Part shown: positions 1 to 8,141 of the stretch, piece by piece
How the letters are laid out: every line of letters starts with the position of its first letter
Numbering within the stretch: the stretch's first letter is position 1
Assembly: GCF_001652265.1 (NCBI RefSeq)
Contig: NZ_LWBS01000120.1
Coordinates: 21,431 to 85,430, forward strand
Source of the DNA: Rhizobium leguminosarum
Lineage (GTDB): Bacteria; Pseudomonadota; Alphaproteobacteria; Rhizobiales; Rhizobiaceae
Length of the DNA stretch: 64,000 nt
Direction: 5' to 3'
Notes under the pieces: model-generated
What the model saw: the letters and a program-made list of their open reading frames with translations, nothing else
Told to the model about the DNA's origin: nothing
Database searches by the model: none
Made by a program: the position numbers and the translations under genes

Positions 1-552
1 GGCCAGCCCTATCGCACCGAACTGCTGACCTTCGGCGAAACCATGAAGGCGCCGGAATATCTCGCGGTCAATCCGATGGGCAAGGTGCCGGCAATCTGCC
101 ACGGCGATACCATCGTCACCGAATGCGCGGCGATCTGCGCCTATCTCGCCGAGACCTTCCCCGAAAAGGCCCTGGCGCCGAGGCCGGAGGAGCGCGCCCG
201 CTATTACCGCTGGATGTTCTTTGCCGCCGGCCCGCTCGAATCGGCGGTGACGATGAAGGCGCTCGGCTTCGAAATTCCGAAGGAGCGGCTGCGCATGGCC
301 GGCTGCGGCGCTTTCGGCGACGTCATGAACACGCTTGAGAAAGCCGTCTCTGCTTCGACCTACGTCGCCGGCGAGCGCTTCACCGCCGCCGACGTCTATG
401 TCGGCTCCCATATCGGCTGGGGCCTCGGCTTCGGCGGCATCGAAAGACGCCAGGCCTTCGTCGACTATGTCGGCCGTATCAGCGAGCGCGAGGCCTACAA
501 GCGAGCCAACGCCCTTGACGACGAAGCCATCAAGACCATCCAGGCCGCTTGA
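1..552 (+). CDS. Glutathione S-transferase family protein (5' end outside window)
   Basis: The reading frame is already open at base 1 and runs to TGA at 550-552, so the start codon lies to the left of the window. The visible 183 residues hold most of the thioredoxin-like GST N-domain, including NPMGKVPAI with the cis-proline region and the TECAAICAYLAETFP stretch that contacts glutathione. An all-helical C-domain with ERFTAADVYVG follows. Family members conjugate or reduce substrates with glutathione in the cytoplasm. The substrate cannot be told from sequence. The gene converges on the AraC-type regulator next to it, with 45 bases between stops. Confidence 0.88.
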   Translation, partial: GQPYRTELLTFGETMKAPEYLAVNPMGKVPAICHGDTIVTECAAICAYLAETFPEKALAPRPEERARYYRWMFFAAGPLESAVTMKALGFEIPKERLRMAGCGAFGDVMNTLEKAVSASTYVAGERFTAADVYVGSHIGWGLGFGGIERRQAFVDYVGRISEREAYKRANALDDEAIKTIQAA

Positions 553-597
553 GAGCACGGGAGCGCGGCAGATCTGCCGCGTCCCCAATCGACGGCC

Positions 598-1449
598 TCA
601 GACGAGCGGCATGTGAATGTCCGTCAGAAGCTCGGTCGGCGGCACCTCGCGCGGATTGTTGAGATACTCCTCGAACATGACCCTGTCCTTCAGCTGCCGA
701 CCGGATTTCGGCAGCCATTCTGCAAAGAGCCACTGATAAGACTTGGGCATATTGGCATAGGGACCCCTGTGGCGCAGGACCGCATAATCGCCGCCGTCGA
801 TCGTGCGCCGCTCGAACGGCGCATCGGCCGTCACGTCGGCAGCGCCGGTGACGCAGGCGATCGAGCGCAGCTTTTCCTCCGGCACGATATCGGGATCGTC
901 GAGATAGATGCCGATCATCCGCATCTCGGGCTTGGCGAGGCCGCGGGCGTAAAGCGTGCCGAACAGCGTCTCGAAGGCTTTGTCGATATGCATGTAGGAA
1001 CCGGTATGAGGCACACCGATCAGCTCGATCGGTCCGATCTCGCGTATGGTAACGTCTAACATGACTTTGGTCTTTCCGTTGGGTGAGGGTTCAAAGGCTG
1101 TGTGGCTTCCCTCTTTCCGATAGCGCGCCGGCGGCATGCCGTAGACCGACTTGAAGATACGATTGAAGGATTGGAGATTGGGATAGCCTGATCGCTTCGC
1201 AATTTCGCTGACGGCAAGCTCCGTGCGGACGATCTCGCCCGCCGCGTGATGCAGCCTGAGCCGCTTGACGGTGGCCGCCAGCGTCTCGCCGTAGATCGCC
1301 CGGTAGATCCTGTGCCAGTGATAGCTCGACATGCAGGCGATCTCGGCAAGCCGCTCCATATCCAGCTCCTCGTCGAGGTGGTCGTGAATATAGGCCGAAA
1401 CCCGTCTCAGACGGTTTTCATAAAGTGCCCATGCCGTTTCGCCATACAT
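598..1449 (-). CDS. AraC-family transcriptional regulator with GyrI-like effector-binding domain
   Basis: The protein has 283 residues. An AraC-type double helix-turn-helix occupies about residues 8-105, with SSYHWHRIYRAIYGE, then AKRSGYPNLQSFNRIFKSVY and the PPARYRK end. A GyrI-like (AraC_E_bind) ligand domain follows from about 120 to the C-terminus. This N-terminal HTH plus C-terminal GyrI-like layout is the Rob-type arrangement that senses small molecules. The ATG at 1449 is chosen because GAGG lies 7 bases upstream. An extension to 1536 is open but has no ribosome-binding site and no family similarity. The target genes are unknown. Confidence 0.88.
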   Translation of the reverse strand: MYGETAWALYENRLRRVSAYIHDHLDEELDMERLAEIACMSSYHWHRIYRAIYGETLAATVKRLRLHHAAGEIVRTELAVSEIAKRSGYPNLQSFNRIFKSVYGMPPARYRKEGSHTAFEPSPNGKTKVMLDVTIREIGPIELIGVPHTGSYMHIDKAFETLFGTLYARGLAKPEMRMIGIYLDDPDIVPEEKLRSIACVTGAADVTADAPFERRTIDGGDYAVLRHRGPYANMPKSYQWLFAEWLPKSGRQLKDRVMFEEYLNNPREVPPTELLTDIHMPLV

Positions 1450-1607
1450 CCCGGAACCTCGTGCAAATCGATCGACTTGAGAGAACCATAAACCGATTTG
1501 ACAAATCCTGCGGAATTGCTGGCTCCGGAACGCCAACGCTACGCCACCGACCCGCTAAGCGGCAGAGGAAGCGTCGCTATATGCGGGCTCACCGCCTCTC
1601 CTCCCTC

Positions 1608-1770
1608 ATTCTTGTGCTCGTCACAGGAATCCAGCCACGGCGCGTCCGCGCCGTGATGAATCAGTACCTAAAGAGAGAGTCCTTCGCGCCCAACGACTTG
1701 AGCGCACTGGAGTCCTGTGACATCCCTCGGGCAAAGCCCTGAGGGCACAGGATTGAAGGAGGAGAGGTGA
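1608..1770. repeat. Composite intergenic palindromic element (RIME-like)
   Basis: The 334-base space between the AraC gene and alaS holds nested inverted repeats. CACAGGAATCCAG near 1623-1635 pairs with CTGGAGTCCTGTG at about 1707-1719. CACGGCGC at 1636-1643 pairs with GCGCCGTG at 1648-1655. TCCTGTG at 1713-1719 also pairs with CACAGGA at 1746-1752 around an inner hairpin at 1724-1745. Repeats with these blocks are common between rhizobial genes, and the name RIME-like is from memory. The hairpins could also end alaS transcription, but no T-run follows on the minus strand. Confidence 0.6.
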
Positions 1771-1783
1771 CGTAACCGGCAGC

Positions 1784-4438
1784 TCAGCCGGCAAGTGCCA
1801 CGGCAACCGCCTCGATCGCCTCATCGGCCTTCGAGCCGTCGGGGCCGCCGGCCTGTGCCATGTCGGGGCGGCCGCCGCCACCCTTGCCGCCGAGGGCGGC
1901 CGAGGCGATGCGGACGAGATCGACGGCGCTGTAGCGCTGCACCAGGTCCGGCGTCACCGCCACGACAGCACTTGCCTTGCCGTCATCGGAAACGCCGATC
2001 AGCGTGACGACGCCGGAACCGATGCTGGTCTTGCCGTCATCGGCAAGCCCCTTCAAATCCTTGGGATCGACGCCCGATATCGCCTTGCCGAGGAACTTGA
2101 CGCCGGCAACCTCGCGCACGGCATCGGCCGAGCCGCCCTGCCCGCCGCCCATGGCGAGCTTGCGCTTGGCGTCAGCCAGTTCCTTTTCGAGTTTGCGGCG
2201 CTCGTCCATCAGCGCTTCGACGCGCGACAGCACTTCGGCCGGCTGCACCTTCAGCGAGGTGGCGAGCGCCTTCACGCGTTCGTCCTGTTCGGCCAGATAT
2301 TCTCGCGCCGATTCGCCGGTGACGGCCTCGATGCGGCGAACGCCGGCGCCGACGGCACTTTCGCCGAGAACGCGGATCAGGCCGATCTGGCCGGTGGCCC
2401 CAACATGCGTGCCGCCACAGAGTTCGATCGAATAGGGCTTGCCGGCCTTGACGCCGCGCACGCCCTCGCCCATCGCAACGACGCGGACCTCGTCGCCGTA
2501 TTTCTCGCCGAACAGCGCCATCGCGCCTTCGGCGATCGCATCGTCGACGCTCATCAGCCTCGTGGTAACCGGCGAATTCTGCAGCACGATCTCGTTTGCC
2601 ATGTCCTCGACGATCTTTAGCTCGTCGGCCGACATCGGCTTCGGATGCGAAACGTCGAAACGCAGGCGCTCGGGCGCGACCAGCGACCCCTTCTGCGCCA
2701 CATGGGTGCCGAGCACTTCGCGCAGTGCCTCATGCAGCAGATGCGTTGCCGAGTGGTTGGCGCGCAGCCGCGAACGGCGGGCATGATCGACCGTCAGCAC
2801 GACCGCATCGCCGTCCTTGACCACGCCGTCGATGACAGTACCCTGATGCACGAACAGGCCTTCGCCCCTCTTCTGCGTATCTGAAATCTCGATCTTGCCG
2901 TGGTCGGACGAGATCACGCCGGTATCACCCATCTGGCCGCCGGATTCGCCGTAGAACGGCGTCTGGCTGACGACGATCTGCACCTTGTCGCCGGCCTTAG
3001 CCTCGGTCGAAACCGCGCCCTCTTTGACGATCGCCTGCACGACGCCTTCAGCCGTTTCAGTGTCGTAGCCCAGGAATTCGGTTGCACCGTGTTTTTCCCT
3101 GAGCTCGAACCAGACGGTTTCCGTCGCCTTCTCGCCGGAACCGGCCCAGTGCGAGCGGGCTTCGGCCTTCTGGCGCTGCATCGCATCGGTGAAGCCGGAG
3201 ATGTCGACGCCGATCTCACGGGCACGCAGTGCATCCTGCGTCAGATCGAGCGGGAAGCCGTAGGTGTCGTAGAGCTTGAATGCGGTCTCACCATCCAGCA
3301 TATCGCCCTTGGAAAGATCCGTCGTCGCGTCCGACAGAAGCGACAGGCCGCGTTCCAGCGTCTTGCGGAAGCGGTTTTCCTCCAGCTTCAGCGTTTCCGA
3401 GATCAGCGCCTCGGCGCGCACCAGTTCCGGATAGGCGCGGCCCATCTGCTGCACCAGCGTCGGCAGCAGCTTGTAGACCAGCGGTTCCTTGGCGCCGAGC
3501 AGCTGTGCATGGCGCATGGCGCGGCGCATGATGCGGCGCAGTACATAACCACGGCCCTCATTCGACGGAAGCACGCCGTCGGCGATCAGGAAGGCCGAGG
3601 AGCGCAGGTGGTCGGCGATGACGCGGTGGCTGGCGCTGCCTTCCGCCTTGACGCCCATCGTGTCCTCGATGGTGCCGATCAACGTGCGGAAGAGATCGGT
3701 GTCGAACACGCTCTGAACGCCCTGCAGAACGGCGGCCATGCGCTCCAGCCCCATGCCGGTATCGATCGACGGGCGGGGCAGCGGGTTGCGAACGCCGGGT
3801 TCGGTCTGCTCGAACTGCATGAAGACGAGGTTCCAGAACTCCAGGAACCGGTCGCCATCTTCCTCCGGTGAGCCCGGAGGACCGCCCCAAACATTCTCAC
3901 CCTGGTCGATGAAGATTTCCGAGCACGGGCCGCAGGGGCCGGTATCGCCCATCTGCCAGAAATTGTCAGATGTCGGGATGCGGATGATCTTGTCGTCGGA
4001 AAAGCCGGCGATCTTCCTCCACAGCGTCGCAGCTTCTTCGTCCTCGGAATAGACGGTCACCAACAGGCGGTTCTTCGGAAGGTCGAAGCCTTCGGTGACG
4101 AGCTTCCAGGCAAGCTCGATCGCATTCTCCTTGAAATAGTCGCCGAAGGAGAAGTTGCCGAGCATCTCGAAGAAGGTCAGGTGGCGTGCAGTATAGCCGA
4201 CATTGTCGAGGTCGTTGTGCTTGCCGCCGGCTCGCACGCATTTCTGCGAAGACGTCGCCGTCGAATAGGGACGCTTTTCGAGGCCGGTGAAGACGTTCTT
4301 GAACTGCACCATGCCGGCATTGGTGAACATCAGCGTCGGGTCGTTGCGCGGCACGAGCGGGCTCGACGGAACGATCTCGTGGCCGTTCTTCTTGAAATAG
4401 TCGAGGAAGGTCGACCGGATATCGTTCACACCGCTCAT
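1784..4438 (-). CDS. alaS: Alanyl-tRNA synthetase
   Basis: This class IIc synthetase charges tRNA-Ala with alanine in the cytoplasm. At 884 residues it matches the family size. The N-terminal catalytic core begins [15 protein letters not shown] and has [15 protein letters not shown] and the TGMGLERM motif 3. The editing domain has the zinc motifs HSATH (about residue 560) and CGGTH (about 672). A C-terminal coiled coil and DHHA1 oligomerization domain ([16 protein letters not shown]) follow. The start at 4438 has AAGGGC upstream. A longer start at 4483 is possible but adds 15 residues with no family match. It lies downstream of recA on the same strand, separated by a terminator. Confidence 0.97.
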   Translation of the reverse strand: MSGVNDIRSTFLDYFKKNGHEIVPSSPLVPRNDPTLMFTNAGMVQFKNVFTGLEKRPYSTATSSQKCVRAGGKHNDLDNVGYTARHLTFFEMLGNFSFGDYFKENAIELAWKLVTEGFDLPKNRLLVTVYSEDEEAATLWRKIAGFSDDKIIRIPTSDNFWQMGDTGPCGPCSEIFIDQGENVWGGPPGSPEEDGDRFLEFWNLVFMQFEQTEPGVRNPLPRPSIDTGMGLERMAAVLQGVQSVFDTDLFRTLIGTIEDTMGVKAEGSASHRVIADHLRSSAFLIADGVLPSNEGRGYVLRRIMRRAMRHAQLLGAKEPLVYKLLPTLVQQMGRAYPELVRAEALISETLKLEENRFRKTLERGLSLLSDATTDLSKGDMLDGETAFKLYDTYGFPLDLTQDALRAREIGVDISGFTDAMQRQKAEARSHWAGSGEKATETVWFELREKHGATEFLGYDTETAEGVVQAIVKEGAVSTEAKAGDKVQIVVSQTPFYGESGGQMGDTGVISSDHGKIEISDTQKRGEGLFVHQGTVIDGVVKDGDAVVLTVDHARRSRLRANHSATHLLHEALREVLGTHVAQKGSLVAPERLRFDVSHPKPMSADELKIVEDMANEIVLQNSPVTTRLMSVDDAIAEGAMALFGEKYGDEVRVVAMGEGVRGVKAGKPYSIELCGGTHVGATGQIGLIRVLGESAVGAGVRRIEAVTGESAREYLAEQDERVKALATSLKVQPAEVLSRVEALMDERRKLEKELADAKRKLAMGGGQGGSADAVREVAGVKFLGKAISGVDPKDLKGLADDGKTSIGSGVVTLIGVSDDGKASAVVAVTPDLVQRYSAVDLVRIASAALGGKGGGGRPDMAQAGGPDGSKADEAIEAVAVALAG

Positions 4439-4516
4439 GCTATGCCCTTCAATGCTGCCGGAGGCAGGTAAATTTAAATTCATCGGCTTTTAACGTTCGC
4501 CCCCGCCACTGTCCAG

Positions 4517-4562
4517 CAGACAAACAAAACCGGCCGCATTCTCATCAGGAATGCGGCCGGTT
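4517..4562 (-). terminator. Rho-independent terminator of recA
   Basis: The arms at 4528-4541 and 4549-4562 form a perfect 14-bp stem with a 7-base loop. On the minus strand the stem is followed by a T-rich tail (GTTTTGTTTGTCTG). It sits between the recA stop and the alaS start, so it should end recA transcripts and insulate alaS. Confidence 0.85.
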
Positions 4563-4592
4563 GGAACTGTCCGATGAGTTTAAGCGCGAAAA

Positions 4593-5687
4593 TTACATTT
4601 CCGCAGTGGCATCGCCATCACCGTCATCAGGGTCAGGTCCGCCATTCTGCAGGAAGCGGTCGGCGATCAGGCCAGCATTCTGACGCAGCGACAGTTCGAT
4701 CTCGCGGGCGAGATCCGGATTGTCGCGCAGGAAGGTCTTGGCGTTTTCGCGGCCCTGGCCGAGGCGCTGGCTGTTATAGGAGAACCAGGCGCCCGACTTT
4801 TCGACGATGCCGGCCTTGACGCCGAGATCGACCAGTTCGCCGGTCTTGGAAACACCCTCGCCATACATGATGTCGAACTCGACCTGCTTGAAGGGCGGCG
4901 CCATCTTGTTCTTGACGACCTTGACGCGGGTCTGGTTGCCGATCACCTCTTCGCGCTCCTTGACCGCGCCGATGCGGCGGATGTCGAGGCGCACGGAGGC
5001 GTAGAATTTCAGCGCATTGCCGCCCGTCGTCGTTTCCGGCGAGCCGAACATGACGCCGATCTTCATGCGGATCTGGTTGATGAAGATCACCATGGTGTTC
5101 GACTTCGAGATCGAAGCGGTGAGCTTGCGCAGCGCCTGGCTCATCAGTCGCGCCTGCAGGCCGGGAAGGCTGTCGCCCATCTCGCCTTCGATTTCGGCGC
5201 GCGGCGTCAGTGCCGCGACCGAGTCGACGACGAGAACGTCGACGGCGCCGGAGCGCACCAGCGTATCGGTGATTTCGAGCGCCTGCTCGCCGGTATCGGG
5301 CTGCGAGATCAGAAGGTTCTGCAGGTCGACGCCAAGCTTGCGGGCATAGACGGGATCGAGCGCATGTTCGGCATCGACGAAGGCGCAGATGCCACCCTTC
5401 TTCTGCGCTTCGGCAATCGTCTGCAGTGCAAGCGTCGTCTTACCGGAGCTTTCCGGCCCGTAGATTTCGATGATGCGGCCCCTCGGCAGGCCACCGACGC
5501 CGAGTGCAATATCGAGGCCAAGCGAGCCGGTCGAGATCGTCTCGATCTCGACAACATTCTCGTTGGAGCCGAGTTTCATGATCGAGCCCTTGCCGAACGA
5601 CCGCTCTATCTGTGAGAGTGCCGCTTCAAGCGCCTTGCTTTTGTCCACCGATTTGTCCTCTACCAGCCGCAATGAATTCTGAGACAT
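4593..5687 (-). CDS. recA: Recombinase RecA
   Basis: RecA coats single-stranded DNA, catalyses strand exchange and triggers LexA self-cleavage. The 364 residues show the Walker A motif GPESSGKTT near residues 73-81, the MAW-region [10 protein letters not shown], the L1/L2 DNA loops (L2 around [15 protein letters not shown]) and the acidic C-terminal tail [13 protein letters not shown]. The ATG at 5687 has AAAGG 8 bases upstream, and rhizobial RecA begins MSQNSLRL. An in-frame GTG at 5696 is less likely. An SOS box overlaps the promoter and a terminator follows the gene. Confidence 0.98.
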   Translation of the reverse strand: MSQNSLRLVEDKSVDKSKALEAALSQIERSFGKGSIMKLGSNENVVEIETISTGSLGLDIALGVGGLPRGRIIEIYGPESSGKTTLALQTIAEAQKKGGICAFVDAEHALDPVYARKLGVDLQNLLISQPDTGEQALEITDTLVRSGAVDVLVVDSVAALTPRAEIEGEMGDSLPGLQARLMSQALRKLTASISKSNTMVIFINQIRMKIGVMFGSPETTTGGNALKFYASVRLDIRRIGAVKEREEVIGNQTRVKVVKNKMAPPFKQVEFDIMYGEGVSKTGELVDLGVKAGIVEKSGAWFSYNSQRLGQGRENAKTFLRDNPDLAREIELSLRQNAGLIADRFLQNGGPDPDDGDGDATAEM

Positions 5688-5731
5688 CCGATCCACCTTT
5701 AGGTTATTGAAGCCGCTCTAGCAATGTCGAG

Positions 5732-5760
5732 TTTGTACCCTATTTGTTCCATTCTCGCAA
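5732..5760 (-). promoter_or_regulatory. recA promoter with overlapping LexA (SOS) box
   Basis: Bases 5744-5760 read TTG, 11 bases, CAA on the plus strand, the TTG-N11-CAA form reported for the R. etli recA SOS box. On the minus strand TTGCGA (5755-5760) is a possible -35, followed after exactly 17 bases by TACAAA (5732-5737) as -10. LexA bound here would cover the -35. This predicts DNA-damage induction of recA. The remaining bases 5761-5916 show no clear gene. Confidence 0.75.
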
Positions 5761-5916
5761 TAGGCGATCAAACAGTTGAAAGAAAAAGGTAAAACGGCAC
5801 GTGTTCTGTATTTGTTTTATCGATGAAAAGCAACGGCTTAAGCCAAAAGTGCCGACTCAACCGCCGCTAGGCGCACCGTATCGATTCGTCCTTCGGGCAT
5901 CGGGAGAGCGGATCGG

Positions 5917-6861
5917 ATGAAGAAAAAGATTCTTGTTCTCGGCGGCGCCCATATCGACCGGCGCGGCCGCATCTCCGGCGAGACGGCGCCCGGCGCCAGC
6001 AATCCCGGCACCTGGTTCGAGGAGCCGGGCGGTGGTGGCTTCAATGCGGCGCGCAACCTGGCAAGACTCGGTTTTCAGGTGACGATGATCTCACCGCGCG
6101 GCGGCGATCCGATGGGCGAGACGGTCGGAGAAGCTGCCGATTTCGCCGGCATCGACGACCGGCCCTTCGTCTTCCTCGACCGCAAGACGCCGAGCTACAC
6201 GGCGATCATCGAGAAGGACGGCAACCTGGTGATCGCCCTCGCCGACATGGATCTTTACCGCTTCTTCGTGCCGCGGCGTCTCTCCATCCGCTGGGTGCGG
6301 GAGGCCTTCGCCGCCCATGATTTCATCCTCTTCGACGCCAACCTGCCGGAAGAGACGATCGCGGCGATCGTCGCCAAGGCACGTTCGCTAGGCAAGCCCG
6401 TCGCGGCAATCGCCATCTCGCCGGCCAAGGTCGTCAGGCTGAGATCCTGCATCGGGGATATCGACTACCTGTTCCTGAATGAGGCTGAAGCCGCCGCCCT
6501 TGCCGGTGAGCGGCCGGAAGAGGCTGCGGGCTGGCCGCCGTTGCTGCATGAGATCGGCATCAGGAACGCCGTCGTCACGCGCGGCCGGGGCGAGCTCGTC
6601 GCGATTTGCGAGGGCCGCGCCGTGACGCTGCAGCCGCCGATTGCCGACACCGTCGCCGATGTCACGGGTGCCGGCGATTCTCTTGCGGCCGGCACGCTCG
6701 CCGCATTGATATCGGGCCTGCCGCTCGAAGAAGCCGTTCGCCACGGTACCGCGGCCGCCTCGCTGACCGTGCAGTCGCGGCATGCCGTCAACGAAAATCT
6801 GACACCCGATCTGTTGAATGAGGCGCTTGCCCTTGTTCCCAAGGTCAGAATTCTGCATTGA
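5917..6861 (+). CDS. psuK: PfkB-family sugar kinase, probable pseudouridine kinase
   Basis: This ribokinase-fold enzyme (314 residues) is predicted to phosphorylate pseudouridine to pseudouridine 5'-phosphate with ATP. It has the N-terminal PfkB signature region (GGGGFNAARNLARLG) and the C-terminal signature DVTGAGDSLAAG at about residues 248-259, which carries the catalytic Asp and anion hole. The specific substrate is inferred from the adjacent psuG on the same strand, because PfkB kinases are not assignable by sequence alone. The start has GGGAG upstream. The gene diverges from recA. Confidence 0.85.
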   Translation: MKKKILVLGGAHIDRRGRISGETAPGASNPGTWFEEPGGGGFNAARNLARLGFQVTMISPRGGDPMGETVGEAADFAGIDDRPFVFLDRKTPSYTAIIEKDGNLVIALADMDLYRFFVPRRLSIRWVREAFAAHDFILFDANLPEETIAAIVAKARSLGKPVAAIAISPAKVVRLRSCIGDIDYLFLNEAEAAALAGERPEEAAGWPPLLHEIGIRNAVVTRGRGELVAICEGRAVTLQPPIADTVADVTGAGDSLAAGTLAALISGLPLEEAVRHGTAAASLTVQSRHAVNENLTPDLLNEALALVPKVRILH

Positions 6862-6880
6862 AGCGGCTAATTAAATAGTT

Positions 6881-6928
6881 GAGCATGATGTCGTCCGAAA
6901 ACCGCCCACACTTTTCGGCATCATGCTC
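6881..6928. repeat. Dispersed rhizobial palindrome within the psuK-psuG operon
   Basis: GAGCATGATG (6881-6890) and CATCATGCTC (6919-6928) are perfect 10-base arms. Inside them CCGAAAA near 6895 pairs with TTTTCGG near 6912. It lies in the 88-base gap between two genes that look cotranscribed, so it would form a long hairpin in the mRNA. I recognise this as a common intergenic repeat in Rhizobium and Agrobacterium. Confidence 0.65.
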
Positions 6929-6949
6929 TGTCGATCACAGGACAAGACC

Positions 6950-7876
6950 ATGACCAAGCCCATCTCCCCTCTTCTGCCGATTGCCTACTCGAAGGAAGTC
7001 GCCAGCGCCAAGCAGCGCGGCGCGCCGCTGGTGGCGCTGGAATCGACGATCATCACCCACGGCATGCCCTATCCCGGCAATATCGAGATGGCCCGCAGCG
7101 TCGAGGCGATCATCCGCGAACAGGGGGCAGTGCCGGCAACGATCGCCGTCATTCACGGCACGCTGCATGTCGGCCTTGAAGCTGCGGAACTGGAGCAACT
7201 CGCCAAGGCGACCGAAGTGATGAAGGTGTCGCGCGCCGATCTCGCCTTCGCCATCGCCGAGCGCCGTACCGGCGCCACCACAGTTGCGGCGACGATGATC
7301 GCGGCGGCGCGCGCCGGCATCCGCGTCTTTGCCACAGGCGGCATCGGCGGCGTGCATCGCGGCGCCGAGGAAAGCTTCGATATATCAGCCGATCTCGAGG
7401 AACTCGCTCGCACCGGCGTCATCGTCGTCTGTGCCGGCGCCAAGGCGATCCTTGACATTCCGAAGACGCTAGAAGTGCTGGAAACCCGCGGCGTGCCTGT
7501 CGTCACCTATGAGAGCGAGGAATTCCCCGCCTTCTGGTCGCGCTCTTCGGGCATTCGCAGCCCGCTGTCGCTGAACAGCCCAGCCGCCATCGCCAATTTC
7601 CAGACGGTGCGCGAACAACTCGGCGTCGACGGCGGCATGCTCGTCGCCAACCCCGTGCCCGAGGCCGACGAGATTCCGAGCGAAGAGATGGAAATCTATA
7701 TCGAGCGAGCGCTCGACAGCGCCGAGCGCGACGAAGTCACCGGCAAGGCGGTCACACCCTATCTTCTGTCGACCATCTTCGACCTGACCGACGGCCAGAG
7801 CCTCAAGACCAATATTGCGCTCGTCGAAAACAATGCGCGGCTTGCGGCTGAGATTGCGGTGGCGCTGGGTGAATGA
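6950..7876 (+). CDS. psuG: Pseudouridine-5'-phosphate glycosidase
   Basis: PsuG cleaves pseudouridine 5'-phosphate to uracil and ribose 5-phosphate, completing catabolism of the modified nucleoside after PsuK. The 308-residue protein has the family hallmarks ALESTIITHGMPYP near the N-terminus, VIHGTLHVG, TTVAATMIAA, ATGGIGGVHRGAE and NPVPEADEIP. The ATG at 6950 is preceded by AGGACA and starts MTKPISP. An upstream in-frame start at 6923 lies inside the palindromic repeat and is unlikely. Cotranscribed with psuK. Confidence 0.96.
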   Translation: MTKPISPLLPIAYSKEVASAKQRGAPLVALESTIITHGMPYPGNIEMARSVEAIIREQGAVPATIAVIHGTLHVGLEAAELEQLAKATEVMKVSRADLAFAIAERRTGATTVAATMIAAARAGIRVFATGGIGGVHRGAEESFDISADLEELARTGVIVVCAGAKAILDIPKTLEVLETRGVPVVTYESEEFPAFWSRSSGIRSPLSLNSPAAIANFQTVREQLGVDGGMLVANPVPEADEIPSEEMEIYIERALDSAERDEVTGKAVTPYLLSTIFDLTDGQSLKTNIALVENNARLAAEIAVALGE

Positions 7877-7929
7877 GAGGTGATAGGGCTGGGGCCAGCA
7901 GGGCCTTCAAAACGGTCGTGCCGTGTAAG

Positions 7930-8100
7930 CCCCCTCTGCCCTGCCGGGCATCTCCCCCACAGGTGGGGAGATGACAAGCGGCGAAATCTTCCGGTCACAT
8001 CAACGTTTCGCCGAGCTGCAATGAATATTTGGTTGGGGAAGCCGGCGCGCCCAGCCGATCTCCCTCCTTGTGGGGGAGATGCCCGGCAGGGCAGAGGGGG
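7930..8100. repeat. Long inverted repeat, 32-bp perfect arms
   Basis: Arms 7930-7961 and 8069-8100 are exact reverse complements over 32 bases, with a 107-base interior. Each arm adds its own small hairpin, CTCCCC/GGGGAG at about 7951-7969 and ATCTCCC/GGGAGAT at about 8059-8080. It fills the space between the converging psuG and cckA genes and may act as a two-way transcription block. The type is common between rhizobial genes. Confidence 0.75.
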
Positions 8101-8141
8101 GTGCGGCACGGCACAAATCTTCCCCGCCGACAAACCTCCCC

